A DNA stretch of 64,000 nt, from the NCBI RefSeq assembly GCF_025376885.1, contig NZ_JAHUBR010000001.1:310001-374000 (forward strand), written 5' to 3'. This stretch comes from Pseudoruegeria sp. SHC-113. Lineage in GTDB: Bacteria; Pseudomonadota; Alphaproteobacteria; Rhodobacterales; Rhodobacteraceae. The translations under genes and the position numbers were made by a program. Of this stretch, positions 8,664 to 17,149 are shown in pieces. The notes below the pieces were generated by a model that was given only the letters and a program-made list of their open reading frames with translations, searched no databases and had not been told where the DNA came from. Position 1 is the stretch's first letter; each line of letters begins with the position of its first letter.

Positions 8664-9512
8664 ATGTCCAGAATCATCGCATTGGTGGATGGCTCCACCT
8701 ATTCGGAAAGCGTCTGCGATTACGCCGCCTGGGTGGCGAGGCGCAAGGGCAGCTCGGTCGAGGTGCTGCATGTGCTGGGCCGTCGTGAGGGCGCGCAGAG
8801 CAACCTGTCGGGCAACATCGGGCTCGGCGCGCGCAGCAAGCTGATGGAGGAGCTCGCCGAGCTCGACATCGCCAAGGCCAAGCTCGCGCAAAAGCGCGGG
8901 CGGGCCATTCTGGAGGATGCCGAGGCGCGGATCCGGGCTGCTGGTGTGGAGGCCGTGACGACACGGCTGCGCCACGGCGATCTGGTGGAAGAAGCCACGG
9001 CCGCCGAGGAAGGCGCGGATCTGATCGTGGTCGGCAAGCGCGGCGAGGGCGCGGATTTCGCCAAGGGGCATCTGGGCAGCAATCTTGAGCGCGTGGTGCG
9101 CGCCAGCAAGATCCCGGTGCTCGTGGCCTCGCGGGCGTTCAAGCCCGTGGAACGGTTCCTGATTGCCTATGACGGCTCCGCCGCCGCCATGCGCGCGGTG
9201 GATCACATCGCGCGCTCCGACGTGTTCGGCGGGCTTGAGGCCGTGTTGCTGAACGTGGGCGAAGAGGAAACCAAGGCGCGGCGCGCGATCGAGGGCGCCG
9301 AGGCGATGCTGAAGGGCGCGGGCTATACAGTGCGCAGCGAGATCGCGACTGGCAACCCGAAGACAGTGATCACCGAACAGGTGAAGGCGCTGGAAGCGGA
9401 TCTTCTGATGATGGGGGCCTATTCGGCCTCCCGGCTGCGCAGCCTGATCATCGGCTCCACCACGAGCGAGATGATCCGCTCCTGCCACGTGCCGATCCTG
9501 CTGTTCAGATAG
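8664..9512 (+). CDS. Universal stress protein with two tandem Usp domains
   Basis: 282 residues containing two UspA folds: residues 1-145 (begins SRIIALVDGSTYSE) and about 155-282 (begins RFLIAYDGSAAAMRAV). The first ends with the nucleotide-binding stretch VGKRGEGADFAKGHLGS and the second with MGAYSASRLRSLIIGSTTSEM, which resembles the ATP-binding G-x2-G-x9-G-S/T motif. It begins 11 bases after the SulP transporter with GGGAGGGG as ribosome-binding site. It is therefore co-transcribed and probably acts with the transporter. A bidirectional terminator follows. Confidence 0.9.
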   Translation: MSRIIALVDGSTYSESVCDYAAWVARRKGSSVEVLHVLGRREGAQSNLSGNIGLGARSKLMEELAELDIAKAKLAQKRGRAILEDAEARIRAAGVEAVTTRLRHGDLVEEATAAEEGADLIVVGKRGEGADFAKGHLGSNLERVVRASKIPVLVASRAFKPVERFLIAYDGSAAAMRAVDHIARSDVFGGLEAVLLNVGEEETKARRAIEGAEAMLKGAGYTVRSEIATGNPKTVITEQVKALEADLLMMGAYSASRLRSLIIGSTTSEMIRSCHVPILLFR

Positions 9513-9517
9513 GGTGA

Positions 9518-9570
9518 GGGGGCTCTGCCCCCGTCGCCTGCGGCGACTCCCCCGGGATATTTTTGCCAAG
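9518..9570 (+). repeat. Dispersed two-hairpin intergenic repeat, copy 1
   Basis: GGGGG-CTCTG-CCCCC hairpin (9518-9532), then a second hairpin GTCGCC-TGC-GGCGAC (9533-9547), then TCCCCCGGGATATTTTTGCCAAG. A second copy in inverted orientation lies at 16605-16655. There the second stem reads GGCCCC/GGGGCC, so both arms differ but still pair. The same kind of element is common between genes in Roseobacter genomes. Confidence 0.8.
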
Positions 9571-9590
9571 ATGAATGGGGCAAAGAGAAA

Positions 9591-9617
9591 GGGCGGCCTG
9601 TTGGGGCCGCCCTTTTT
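9591..9617. terminator. Bidirectional intrinsic terminator between usp and DEAD-box helicase
   Basis: Stem GGGCGGCC (9591-9598) pairs with GGCCGCCC (9605-9612) around TGTTGG, followed by TTTTT on the + strand. On the - strand the hairpin is followed by TTTCTCTTT. It sits between two convergent genes and can serve both. Confidence 0.85.
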
Positions 9618-9629
9618 GAGTCTTGAGAC

Positions 9630-10910
9630 TTAGGCCGCGCGGCGTTTCTGGCGGCGTTTGCGCTGCGGTCTGCCTTGGGCGTTGGCGCCAGCCGATTTGC
9701 CGGCGGATTTCGCGAAGCCCGGCTTGCCACCGCGGCGGTGGCCGCCGCGGCCACGGCCCTTGGAGGGGGCGTCTTCTTCTTCGGGGCGTTCGCCACCGGC
9801 GACCTCGATCGAGCGCTTCATCAGCTTCTCGATGTCTTTCAGGCGGCCCAGTTCAGCGCCGCCCACCAGCGAGACAGCCTTGCCCGCCTTGCCGGCGCGC
9901 GCGGTGCGGCCGATGCGGTGGACGTAGTTTTCCGGCACTTCCGGCAGCTCGTAGTTGTAGACGAAGCGCACGCCGGGGATGTCGATTCCGCGGGCGGCCA
10001 CATCGGTGGCGACGAGGATGCGGGCGTGGCCGTCCCGGAAGGAGCGGATGGCACGATCGCGCTGGCCCTGGCTCTTGTTGCCATGGATCGACTCTGCCGG
10101 GTAGCCGCGATCTTCGAGGTGCTTTTTCAGCTTCTCGGCCCCGTGTTTGGTGCGGCAGAAGACGAGCGCCAGCTCTTCGGGGTGGCCGTCCAGCATCTCT
10201 TTCAGGAGGTCGTATTTGCCCTTGGAGCCAACGAAATGCAGACTCTGGTCGATCTTCTCGGCGGCCATGCCCGGCGGGTTGACCTGCACCTTTTTAGGGC
10301 GGTCGAGATAGGCCTGGCTCAGCTCTTCCATCTGCTTGGGCATGGTGGCGGAGAACAGCATTGTCTGCCGTTCCTTGGCCAGCATCGGCGCGATCTTGCG
10401 CAGCGCGTGAATGAAGCCGAGATCGAGCATCTGGTCTGCCTCATCGAGCACGAGGAAATGCGCCGTATCGAGGCGCACCGCCTTGCGGTCGGTCAGGTCG
10501 ATCAGCCGGCCCGGTGTGGCGACGAGGATGTCGGTGCCGCGCGACAGGAACTGGATCTGCTTGTTGATCGAAGCGCCGCCGACAACAGTGTGCACTTTCA
10601 GCGGCGTGCCCTGCACGTAGGTTTTCAGGTTCTCGGCGATCTGGTTCACCAGCTCGCGCGTCGGGGCCAGCACCAGCGCTTTCACGGTTTTGGGCTCGGG
10701 CTTGCCGAACTGGCCCAGCAGGTGGTTTACCAGCGGCAGGCCGAAGGCGGCGGTTTTGCCGGTGCCTGTCTGGGCGAGGCCCATCACGTCATGGCCGTTG
10801 AGCACATGGGGAATGGCCTGTGCCTGAATCGGGGTGGGTTGATCGTAGCCCGCAGCCTCGATGGCGGCGAGCAGCTTGGGCTCGAGGCCCAGCTCTTTAA
10901 ACGTGGTCAC
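9630..10910 (-). CDS. DEAD-box ATP-dependent RNA helicase (RhlE-like)
   Basis: 426-residue RNA helicase. It has a Q motif near the start, Walker A AQTGTGKT, PTRELV, the DEAD box in VLDEADQML, SAT in FSATMPKQM, and the C-terminal motif HRIGRTARAG. An arginine/lysine/glycine-rich tail of about 50 residues probably helps RNA binding. The role is unwinding structured RNA in ribosome assembly or decay. The GTG at 10910 is chosen as start because AGGAAGG lies just upstream and MTTFKELGL is the usual opening of the family; a GTG at 10931 is possible. The leader contains a strong hairpin at 10963-10990. Confidence 0.93.
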   Translation of the reverse strand: MTTFKELGLEPKLLAAIEAAGYDQPTPIQAQAIPHVLNGHDVMGLAQTGTGKTAAFGLPLVNHLLGQFGKPEPKTVKALVLAPTRELVNQIAENLKTYVQGTPLKVHTVVGGASINKQIQFLSRGTDILVATPGRLIDLTDRKAVRLDTAHFLVLDEADQMLDLGFIHALRKIAPMLAKERQTMLFSATMPKQMEELSQAYLDRPKKVQVNPPGMAAEKIDQSLHFVGSKGKYDLLKEMLDGHPEELALVFCRTKHGAEKLKKHLEDRGYPAESIHGNKSQGQRDRAIRSFRDGHARILVATDVAARGIDIPGVRFVYNYELPEVPENYVHRIGRTARAGKAGKAVSLVGGAELGRLKDIEKLMKRSIEVAGGERPEEEDAPSKGRGRGGHRRGGKPGFAKSAGKSAGANAQGRPQRKRRQKRRAA

Positions 10911-10962
10911 GAAGACCTTCCTTTCCGGCACGCCACATGCGTGCCCGGCAAATGAACGAAAT

Positions 10963-10990
10963 GCACCCGCTGCGCCTTTGGCGCGGGTGC
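10963..10990 (-). other. Hairpin in helicase leader / helicase-asd intergenic region
   Basis: GCACCC-GCT-GCGCC-TTT-GGCGC-GGGTGC forms an 11-pair stem with a three-base bulge, 53 bases upstream of the helicase start on the - strand. Further upstream, GCCGCAT-C-ATGCGGC (11023-11037) is a second near-perfect dyad. The 435-base gap 10911-11345 between the divergent helicase and asd genes holds these two structures and presumably both promoters, but no gene. It could be a regulated leader, as known for cold-induced helicase mRNAs. Confidence 0.45.
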
Positions 10991-11345
10991 CGCGTGTCGG
11001 TTGCGGTTGCGATCCTCACCCGGCCGCATCATGCGGCGGCAGGCCGATCGAACCGTCAGAACCCCGCGTGAATTGGGAACTTGGGAAGGCGCCCTTATGG
11101 AGGAGTGCCCGGGGCGCTTGGGCGGGCGGAGTGCCGACATCAACAGCGGCGGGCTGCTCACGCGGCAGCCGATCCTGTGGCGGCATATGGGGCATGGGGG
11201 CGCGGCTGTCAACGGCGCATCGCGGCTTGAGGGCCGCATTTCGCCGCGTTGCAGCATGTTTGATGCCGGATTTCTTGCGAAAGGGCTTCCCTTGCGCTAA
11301 GAGGCCGCGTCCTTCCCGGACATTGATTCAAAGGAGTCCCTGCTA

Positions 11346-12368
11346 ATGGGTTACAAAGTCGCTGTCGTTGGCGCCACCGGTAACGTGGGCCGCGAAATGC
11401 TGAATATCCTGGCCGAGCGCCAGTTCCCCGTGGATGAGATCGTTGCGCTGGCATCGCGCAAGTCTCTGGGCACAGAGGTCAGCTTTGGCGACAAGACACT
11501 CAAGACCAAGGACCTGGACACTTTCGATTTCACCGGTTTCGACATTGCGCTGTTCGCGATCGGCTCTTCGGCCACGAAGACCTATGCGCCGCGCGCCGCG
11601 GAGGCCGGCTGCCTGGTGATCGATAACTCCTCGCTCTACCGCTACGATCCGGAAATCCCGCTGATCGTGCCGGAGGTGAACCCGCAGGCGGTCCATGACT
11701 ACCGCAATAAGATGATCATCGCGAACCCCAACTGCTCCACGGCGCAGATGGTGGTGGCGCTCAAGCCGCTGCATGACCGCGCCAAGATCAAGCGCGTTGT
11801 CGTCTCCACCTACCAGTCCGTGTCCGGCGCGGGCAAAGAGGGGATGGACGAGCTGTGGGATCAGACCAAGGGCATGTATGTCCCCGGTCAGGAGCGTGAT
11901 CCGTCGAAATTCACCAAGCAGATCGCTTTCAACGTGATCCCGCACATCGACGTCTTCATGGAAGACGGCACCACCAAGGAAGAGTGGAAGATGGTCGTGG
12001 AGACGAAGAAGATCGTCGATCCGGCGATCAAGGTCACGGCCACCTGTGTGCGCGTGCCGGTCTTCGTGGGCCACTCCGAGGCGATCAACATCGAGTTCGA
12101 GGAGTTCCTCGACGAGGATGAGGCCCGCGATATCCTGCGCGAAGCACCGGGCATCATGGTGATCGACAAGCGCGAGGACGGCGGCTACGTGACGCCGGTG
12201 GAATGCGTCGGCGACTTCGCGACCTTCATCAGCCGGATCCGTCAGGACGGCACCGTTGAGAACGGGCTGAACCTGTGGTGCGTCTCCGACAACCTGCGCA
12301 AGGGTGCGGCGCTGAACGCAGTGCAGATCGCCGAGCTCTACGGCCGCGAGATCTTGAAGAAGGGCTAA
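11346..12368 (+). CDS. asd: Aspartate-semialdehyde dehydrogenase
   Basis: 340-residue NADPH-dependent enzyme converting aspartyl 4-phosphate to aspartate 4-semialdehyde, the branch point to lysine/diaminopimelate, threonine and methionine. The N-terminal glycine motif VVGATGNVGREM binds NADP. The catalytic cysteine is Cys130 in ANPNCSTAQ, and VSTYQSVSGAG follows. Strong ribosome-binding site AAAGGAG lies before the ATG. It is monocistronic, closed by a clear terminator at 12399. Other diaminopimelate genes (dapE, dapD) lie further along the window. Confidence 0.97.
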   Translation: MGYKVAVVGATGNVGREMLNILAERQFPVDEIVALASRKSLGTEVSFGDKTLKTKDLDTFDFTGFDIALFAIGSSATKTYAPRAAEAGCLVIDNSSLYRYDPEIPLIVPEVNPQAVHDYRNKMIIANPNCSTAQMVVALKPLHDRAKIKRVVVSTYQSVSGAGKEGMDELWDQTKGMYVPGQERDPSKFTKQIAFNVIPHIDVFMEDGTTKEEWKMVVETKKIVDPAIKVTATCVRVPVFVGHSEAINIEFEEFLDEDEARDILREAPGIMVIDKREDGGYVTPVECVGDFATFISRIRQDGTVENGLNLWCVSDNLRKGAALNAVQIAELYGREILKKG

Positions 12369-12398
12369 TGTCAGCCTACATTGATGGATAACGGGGAA

Positions 12399-12419
12399 GG
12401 GGGCCAGTGCCCCCTTTTT
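12399..12419 (+). terminator. Intrinsic terminator of asd
   Basis: GGGGGC (12399-12404), loop CAGT, GCCCCC (12409-12414), then TTTTT; 30 bases after the asd stop. The rest of the gap to 12717 contains only one small hairpin, CCCCGG-TTCTG-CCGGGG at 12568-12584, and no gene I can support. Confidence 0.9.
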
Positions 12420-12717
12420 CATGCGTAAATCCGCGCTAAATCGGCATCACGCTGGGGCTCAGGGCCCTGCGTTCAGCGATTGTTAAGGACGAGTCAGACA
12501 AGCCGGGCAACGGCAGAGCGCCATTGGCCCTTGTCCTATCCGGAAGAGGTAAGGCCCCCTTCCAAAGCCCCGGTTCTGCCGGGGAAGCGAAGGCCATAAG
12601 ATGCTGAGCACGGCACGCTGGGGGCGTTCCCCGGCCACCCGCAGCCAGTGGCTCTGCCAAGAATACGCCTCGAATGCGGCCCGAAATGTGCCTCAATTGC
12701 AAGTGTATGAGTTGACG

Positions 12718-13080
12718 ATGTTATATGTATCTGTTCGCCCCGCAGGCCCCGCGCCCGCCCCGATGCCACCCAGCATGCTGGATCCCGGCCAAGGCATGGA
12801 AACGGCCGCGCGCCACACCATGCCACAGTCTGGCTACGCTTACTCGGCGGCCAACATGCCCGCCGCGCCCTACAGCCCGAAGCTGCCCAAGGGCCAGCGC
12901 TGGCGGCTGCGGACCGCTGTGCCTACGCTGCCTTCAATGCCCGCCCTGCTCGCCGCGCTCGGGATCACCCGCAAACGGTCTGGCTACGCCGACGGCCCGG
13001 CGACGCGGGAAGAGCTTTCGCGCCTCTTTGAGCGGGAGCTGACGGATTTTGCCCGCGCCCGCCCCAAGCGCCGCCGTTGA
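12718..13080 (+). CDS. Hypothetical protein, proline-rich N terminus
   Basis: 120 residues, not recognised. Residues 1-60 are rich in Pro, Ala and Met (APAPMPPSMLDPG). Residues 61-120 are more ordered, with LPKGQRWRLRTAV, a leucine/alanine stretch and a basic end ELTDFARARPKRRR. Third codon positions are strongly G/C like real genes here, which supports coding. The ATG at 12718 is chosen; it lacks a good ribosome-binding site, and an upstream in-frame start at 12601 would add 39 residues of unlikely composition. It stands alone between asd and the convergent carbonic anhydrase. Confidence 0.5.
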   Translation: MLYVSVRPAGPAPAPMPPSMLDPGQGMETAARHTMPQSGYAYSAANMPAAPYSPKLPKGQRWRLRTAVPTLPSMPALLAALGITRKRSGYADGPATREELSRLFERELTDFARARPKRRR

Positions 13081-13092
13081 CACCTGCTCCGT

Positions 13093-13743
13093 TCAGAGGG
13101 CGACGAAGCCCTCGGCGGTGCCCCGGTATTCTTCCAGCGCGCCGTTGCCGATATCATGCCAGAGCCCGTGCAGGGCGAGGCGTTCGTCTTCCACGGCTTC
13201 CTTGACGAAAGGGAAGGTCATCAGGTTTTCGATCGAGACGAGCACCGCCTCCTTCTCAAGCGCCCGCGTGCGCTCCTCCTCGTCGGCGATCCCGGCCACG
13301 CGTTCATAGCCCGGGCGCAGGATGTCCATCCAGCGGCCCACGAAGCTGCTTTTCTCCTCCAGTTCCGGCGCTTGGCCCGAGCACATGTCGTGGCAGCCCT
13401 TCACGCCGCCGCAGCTCGAATGGCCGAGCACGAGGATATGCGCCACGTTCAGCGCGGTGACGGCATATTCCACGGCTGCCGAGGTGCCATGCGCCTCGCC
13501 ATCGGGCTCATAGGGCGGCACGAGGTTGGCGATGTTGCGGTGGATGAAGAATTCGCCCTGATCCGCGCCGAAGATCGAGGTGACATGCACCCGGCTGTCA
13601 CAGCAGGAAATGATCATCGCGCGCGGGCGCTGGCCTTCATCGGCAAGGCGGCGATACCAGGCCTTGTTTTCCTCGAAAGACGTCGCTTTCCAGCCGTGAT
13701 AGCGTTTGGCGAAATAGGCTGGAAGCGGCTTTGCGAAGCTCAT
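13093..13743 (-). CDS. Beta-class carbonic anhydrase
   Basis: 216-residue zinc enzyme interconverting CO2 and bicarbonate. All active-site residues are visible: Cys47-x-Asp49-x-Arg51 in SCCDSRV, and His108/Cys111 in LGHSSCGG. Length and layout match the bacterial cytosolic beta family. The start at 13743 opens with MSFAKPLPAYF and follows GAGGAGAT; a longer frame upstream is not conserved in type. It is monocistronic, divergent from the small hypothetical gene at 13893 and separated from it by 149 bases that hold no other feature. Confidence 0.95.
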   Translation of the reverse strand: MSFAKPLPAYFAKRYHGWKATSFEENKAWYRRLADEGQRPRAMIISCCDSRVHVTSIFGADQGEFFIHRNIANLVPPYEPDGEAHGTSAAVEYAVTALNVAHILVLGHSSCGGVKGCHDMCSGQAPELEEKSSFVGRWMDILRPGYERVAGIADEEERTRALEKEAVLVSIENLMTFPFVKEAVEDERLALHGLWHDIGNGALEEYRGTAEGFVAL

Positions 13744-13892
13744 GGGGTATCTCCTCGTGTTTCGGCGGGTTGTAGCGCTGATTTTCACTGAATTCGAGAG
13801 GTTTTTCCGCGTCAACCCGGCTGGAAGAAACGCTTTGGTAGGGGCTGTTGCGCCACTCTGGGCACGGGTTCCGCAGCCGGAAGGGTGAGGTC

Positions 13893-14270
13893 ATGGGAAC
13901 AGCACAGCAGCTGGTTCAGCCCGAAAGGGAGGCGCAGGCGCAGCTGTGCGCGCAGATTGCCTGCTACACCCGCCACCACCCGGAGGAGGACGCCTGCCGC
14001 CAGCTGGCCATCGCCCTACGCGATCTGGAGGCCGCGTGGCTTCACTTCGGCAGAGGGCATTACATTCAGCTGCGCGCCGCTGTGAGAGGGATCGCAGAGG
14101 GGCTTTCGGCCCTTGGCCTCAGCCATCCGCTATTCGTGGCGCAGGCGCTTTGCGAGGTAGCGGAAGCGCGGCGCGCGGTGGAAACATCCGCCTTGCTGGA
14201 GCGCCTGGGCCGCCTGCTGCGCCACGCCGCGCTCACGGCGGCGGATCTTGCACCGGGGCATGGGTTTTAA
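13893..14270 (+). CDS. Hypothetical alpha-helical protein
   Basis: 125 residues, not recognised. The sequence is alanine-, leucine- and arginine-rich and predicted all-helical (QLCAQIACYTRHHPEEDACRQLAIALRDLEAAW, then VAQALCEVAEARRAVETSALLERLGRLLRH). It has no signal peptide or membrane span. The ATG at 13893 follows GAAGGGTGAGG. It lies 98 bases before the aminopeptidase gene on the same strand and could share its transcript. The helical character would suit a small protein-protein interaction module, but nothing specific can be claimed. Confidence 0.6.
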   Translation: MGTAQQLVQPEREAQAQLCAQIACYTRHHPEEDACRQLAIALRDLEAAWLHFGRGHYIQLRAAVRGIAEGLSALGLSHPLFVAQALCEVAEARRAVETSALLERLGRLLRHAALTAADLAPGHGF

Positions 14271-14368
14271 TGGGGCTCTCGCTGGCCTCTTGCACCCGCT
14301 GCGGCACGGGCTAGGGTGTACCATCAAAAGCCACGGCGCAGACACATGCGCCAAGATCAGAGCCGCAC

Positions 14369-15754
14369 ATGCCCGATTTCTTCGCCGACGCCACCGATCC
14401 CTCCCTTCCCGTTCATGCCGTGGAAGCGGCCGGAGCAGAGGCTTGCCTGTCAAACCTTGAGGCCCCGGCGCAGGCCTGGGCGCAGGCCAACGGGTTTTCC
14501 GGCGCGTTGGGCGAAACCCTCCTGTTGCCGGGCGAAAACGGCGCACCTTCGGCCGTGCTGATCGGCCTTGGCGATGCCCGGGCGCGGGCGCGCAAACGCC
14601 TCGGCGCGCTCGCCGGGCTCGGTGCCTTGCCTGCTGGCAGCTATCACCTCGCCAGCGATCTGCCCGCGCCATTGCTGGAGGAATTCACCCTCGGCTGGCT
14701 GCTGTCGGGTTACGCCTACGATCGCTACGCCGGTAAGCCCGCACCCGAACGCGCGCTGAAAGCGCCAGAGGGCGTGGATGCGGCGCGCCTGAACGCCATG
14801 GTGGTGGGGGAATTCCTGACCCGTGATCTGATCAACACCCCCGCCAATGACATGGGTCCGGAAGATCTGGAAGCCGCCGTTCATGCGCTGTCGGTGGAGT
14901 TTGATGCGGATGTCTCCGTGATCCGGGGCGAGGATCTGCTGGAGCAGAACTTCCCGATGATCCACGCCGTGGGCCGCGCCTCGCCCCGCGCCCCGCGCTT
15001 GCTGGATCTGCGCTGGGGCAGCGCGGGGCCTGCGCTGACGCTGGTCGGCAAAGGGGTGTGTTTTGACACCGGCGGGCTCAACCTGAAGCCGGGCAGTTCC
15101 ATGGCCCTGATGAAGAAGGACATGGGCGGCGCGGCCACGGTGCTGGGGCTCGCCAGCATGATCATGGCGCTGAACCTGCCGCTGCGCCTGCGCGTGCTGA
15201 TCCCGGCGGTGGAAAACGCCGTTGGCGGCCCCGCCTTCCGCCCCGGTGACATCCTCACGGCCCGCAACGGGCTGACGGTGGAAATCAACAACACCGATGC
15301 CGAAGGCCGCCTCGTGCTGGCCGACGCCCTGAGCCTCGCCGCCGAAGAAACGCCCGATCTGCTGATCTCCATGGCCACGCTCACCGGCGCCGCCCGCGTG
15401 GCTGTCGGCCCCGATCTTGCGCCGTTTTACGCGACGCAGCAGGGGTTTGCCGCCGCGCTGGGGAAAGGCGCGGAATTGAGCTGCGATCCGGTCTGGCAGA
15501 TGCCCTTCTGGGAGCCATACGAGGCGATGATCGAGCCCGGCATCGCCGATCTGGACAACGCGCCGGGCGGGGGCTTTGCTGGCTCGATCACCGCCGCGCT
15601 CTTCCTGCGCCGCTTCACTGGTGAAGCCCCCAGCTACGCCCATTTCGACATCTACGGTTGGCAGCCTTCTGCCGCGCCCGCGCGCCCCAAAGGCGGTGCG
15701 GGGCAGGGCGCGCGGGCCATCCTTGCAGCCTTGCCCGAGGCACTGGGCCTGTGA
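14369..15754 (+). CDS. M17 family leucyl aminopeptidase
   Basis: 461-residue cytosolic metallo-exopeptidase that removes N-terminal residues from peptides. The C-terminal catalytic domain shows GKGVCFDTGGLNLKPG, MKKDMGGAA and the family signature NTDAEGRLVLADAL (about 308-321), which supply the two-metal site and catalytic Lys/Arg. The N-terminal domain is divergent, as usual. The stop codon TGA overlaps the GTG start of the NlpC/P60 gene (GTGA), so the two are translationally coupled. This pairing suggests recycling of cell-wall peptides, in which the hydrolase releases peptides and this enzyme degrades them. Confidence 0.93.
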   Translation: MPDFFADATDPSLPVHAVEAAGAEACLSNLEAPAQAWAQANGFSGALGETLLLPGENGAPSAVLIGLGDARARARKRLGALAGLGALPAGSYHLASDLPAPLLEEFTLGWLLSGYAYDRYAGKPAPERALKAPEGVDAARLNAMVVGEFLTRDLINTPANDMGPEDLEAAVHALSVEFDADVSVIRGEDLLEQNFPMIHAVGRASPRAPRLLDLRWGSAGPALTLVGKGVCFDTGGLNLKPGSSMALMKKDMGGAATVLGLASMIMALNLPLRLRVLIPAVENAVGGPAFRPGDILTARNGLTVEINNTDAEGRLVLADALSLAAEETPDLLISMATLTGAARVAVGPDLAPFYATQQGFAAALGKGAELSCDPVWQMPFWEPYEAMIEPGIADLDNAPGGGFAGSITAALFLRRFTGEAPSYAHFDIYGWQPSAAPARPKGGAGQGARAILAALPEALGL

Positions 15755-16593
15755 CAGACAGGCGCTTCCACCCGGAAAACGCCCGCGTGGCCCACGCTTC
15801 CCTCGGCGCGCGGGCCAAGGCGCCAAGGCGCACCGAAGGCACGCCGATGCGCTGTCAGCAGGCGGTGGCCGATCTCTGTGAAAGCCCCGGCGGCGCGCGC
15901 GACAAGCAGGTGCTTTTTGGTGAGGCCGTGCAGGTGCTGGAACAGCATGAAGGCTGGTCCTTTGTCATACATGCCGCCGACGGCTATGTCGGCTACCTGC
16001 CGGACGGGGCGCTGGCCCCGCAAACCGCGCCGCCGAGCCACAGGATCCGCGCGCGCAGCAGCCACATCTACAGCGCCGCCGACATCAAATCCCCCGACAT
16101 CCAACAGCTCAGCTTCGGCGCACAGCTCACCGGCCTGCGGGAGGCCGAGGGCTTCCTCGTGCTCGAAAACGGCGGTTATGTGCCCCTGCAACACGTCACG
16201 CCGCTGTCCGCGCTCAGCCCCGATCCGGCCGCCACGGCGGAGCTTTTCCTCGGAACGCCCTATCTCTGGGGCGGCAACAGCGGCTTTGGCATCGATTGCT
16301 CCGGCCTCGTGCAGGCTGCCTTTTGGGCCGCGGGCCTCGCCTGCCCGCGCGATTCCGATCTGCAGGCCAGCCTCGGCGCGCCTGTCCAAAGCACGCATGA
16401 GCTGCAACGCGGCGATCTCGTCTGCTGGCGCGGCCATATCGGGATGATGCTCGACGCGGAGCGCCTGATCCACGCCAACGCCCACCATATGGCCGTTGCG
16501 ATCGAACCTCTGGCCGCGGCACAGGCCCGCATCGCGGCTCGTGAGTTCGGTGAGATCACCGCCCTGCGCCGCCTCTCTCAGGCGCGCCCCTAA
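15751..16593 (+). CDS. NlpC/P60 cysteine peptidase with SH3-like domains
   Basis: 280 residues. The N-terminal half has SH3b-like segments (about 45-80 and 95-150). The C-terminal half is NlpC/P60: catalytic Cys in GIDCSGLVQ, His in RGHIGMML and a third polar residue near NAHH. These enzymes cut peptidoglycan stem peptides, typically between D-Glu and diaminopimelate. There is no signal peptide, so it may act on imported muropeptides in the cytosol. The GTG start at 15751 overlaps the aminopeptidase stop. The repeat at 16605 follows directly. Confidence 0.88.
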   Translation: MTDRRFHPENARVAHASLGARAKAPRRTEGTPMRCQQAVADLCESPGGARDKQVLFGEAVQVLEQHEGWSFVIHAADGYVGYLPDGALAPQTAPPSHRIRARSSHIYSAADIKSPDIQQLSFGAQLTGLREAEGFLVLENGGYVPLQHVTPLSALSPDPAATAELFLGTPYLWGGNSGFGIDCSGLVQAAFWAAGLACPRDSDLQASLGAPVQSTHELQRGDLVCWRGHIGMMLDAERLIHANAHHMAVAIEPLAAAQARIAAREFGEITALRRLSQARP

Positions 16594-16604
16594 CCTTTTC
16601 CTCT

Positions 16605-16655
16605 TGCCGAAAATACCTCGGGGGAGGCCCCGCAGGGGCCGGGGGCAGAGCCCCC
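16605..16655 (-). repeat. Dispersed two-hairpin intergenic repeat, copy 2 (inverted)
   Basis: Inverted relative to the copy at 9518: TGCCGAAAATACCTCGGGGG, then GGCCCC-GCA-GGGGCC (16626-16640), then GGGGG-CAGAG-CCCCC (16641-16655). Both outer segments are nearly identical to copy 1, and the middle stem has changed on both arms while keeping pairing. It lies between two convergent genes. Confidence 0.8.
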
Positions 16656-16672
16656 AACTTCCGCCCTTATCG

Positions 16673-17017
16673 CTACTCCACCGACCGGATCAGCTTGCGC
16701 TCCAACACCCGCAGCACCGTGCGCAGATCATGGCCGCGTTTCAGAACAAGCCCGTCCATGCCGACCACCGCATAAAGCCCCTGTCGATTGCGCAGCTTCG
16801 GACGTTTCTCGATCCGGTAAAGCGGGTTTTCAGCCGTGCGCCGGAAGACGGAAAAAACGGCCACATCTCGCAGAGAGGAAATCCCGTAATCGCGCCACTC
16901 GCCCGCTGCCACGAACCGCCCGTAGAGCCCAAGGATAACGCCAAGCTCCTTGCGGTCGAAGGCCACGAGGTCGGGCTGTCCAAAAGGGGGGCGCGGGGGG
17001 CCGGGCTCGATGTTCAT
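16673..17017 (-). CDS. DUF2794 family protein
   Basis: 114 residues matching DUF2794, a small alphaproteobacterial family of unknown function. Typical segments are FDRKELGVILGLYGRFVAAGEWRDYGI, AVFSVFRR, LYRIEKRPKL and VLKRGHDLRTVLRVL. It is soluble with no signal peptide. The start at 17017 gives the usual family length; an upstream ATG at 17116 would add 33 residues that do not look like the family. It is convergent with the NlpC/P60 gene. Confidence 0.85.
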   Translation of the reverse strand: MNIEPGPPRPPFGQPDLVAFDRKELGVILGLYGRFVAAGEWRDYGISSLRDVAVFSVFRRTAENPLYRIEKRPKLRNRQGLYAVVGMDGLVLKRGHDLRTVLRVLERKLIRSVE

Positions 17018-17149
17018 GGGGGAATCGTGGCGAAGGCCCGGCAGAAAATCAAGCCCGCCCCGCCTTTGCCCCGAAAAGACCCGCAAATCTCCCCCGCCCG
17101 GCGCGATCTTCGCCATGACCCAGCGTTAACTTTGATTTCAAGCGTTACC

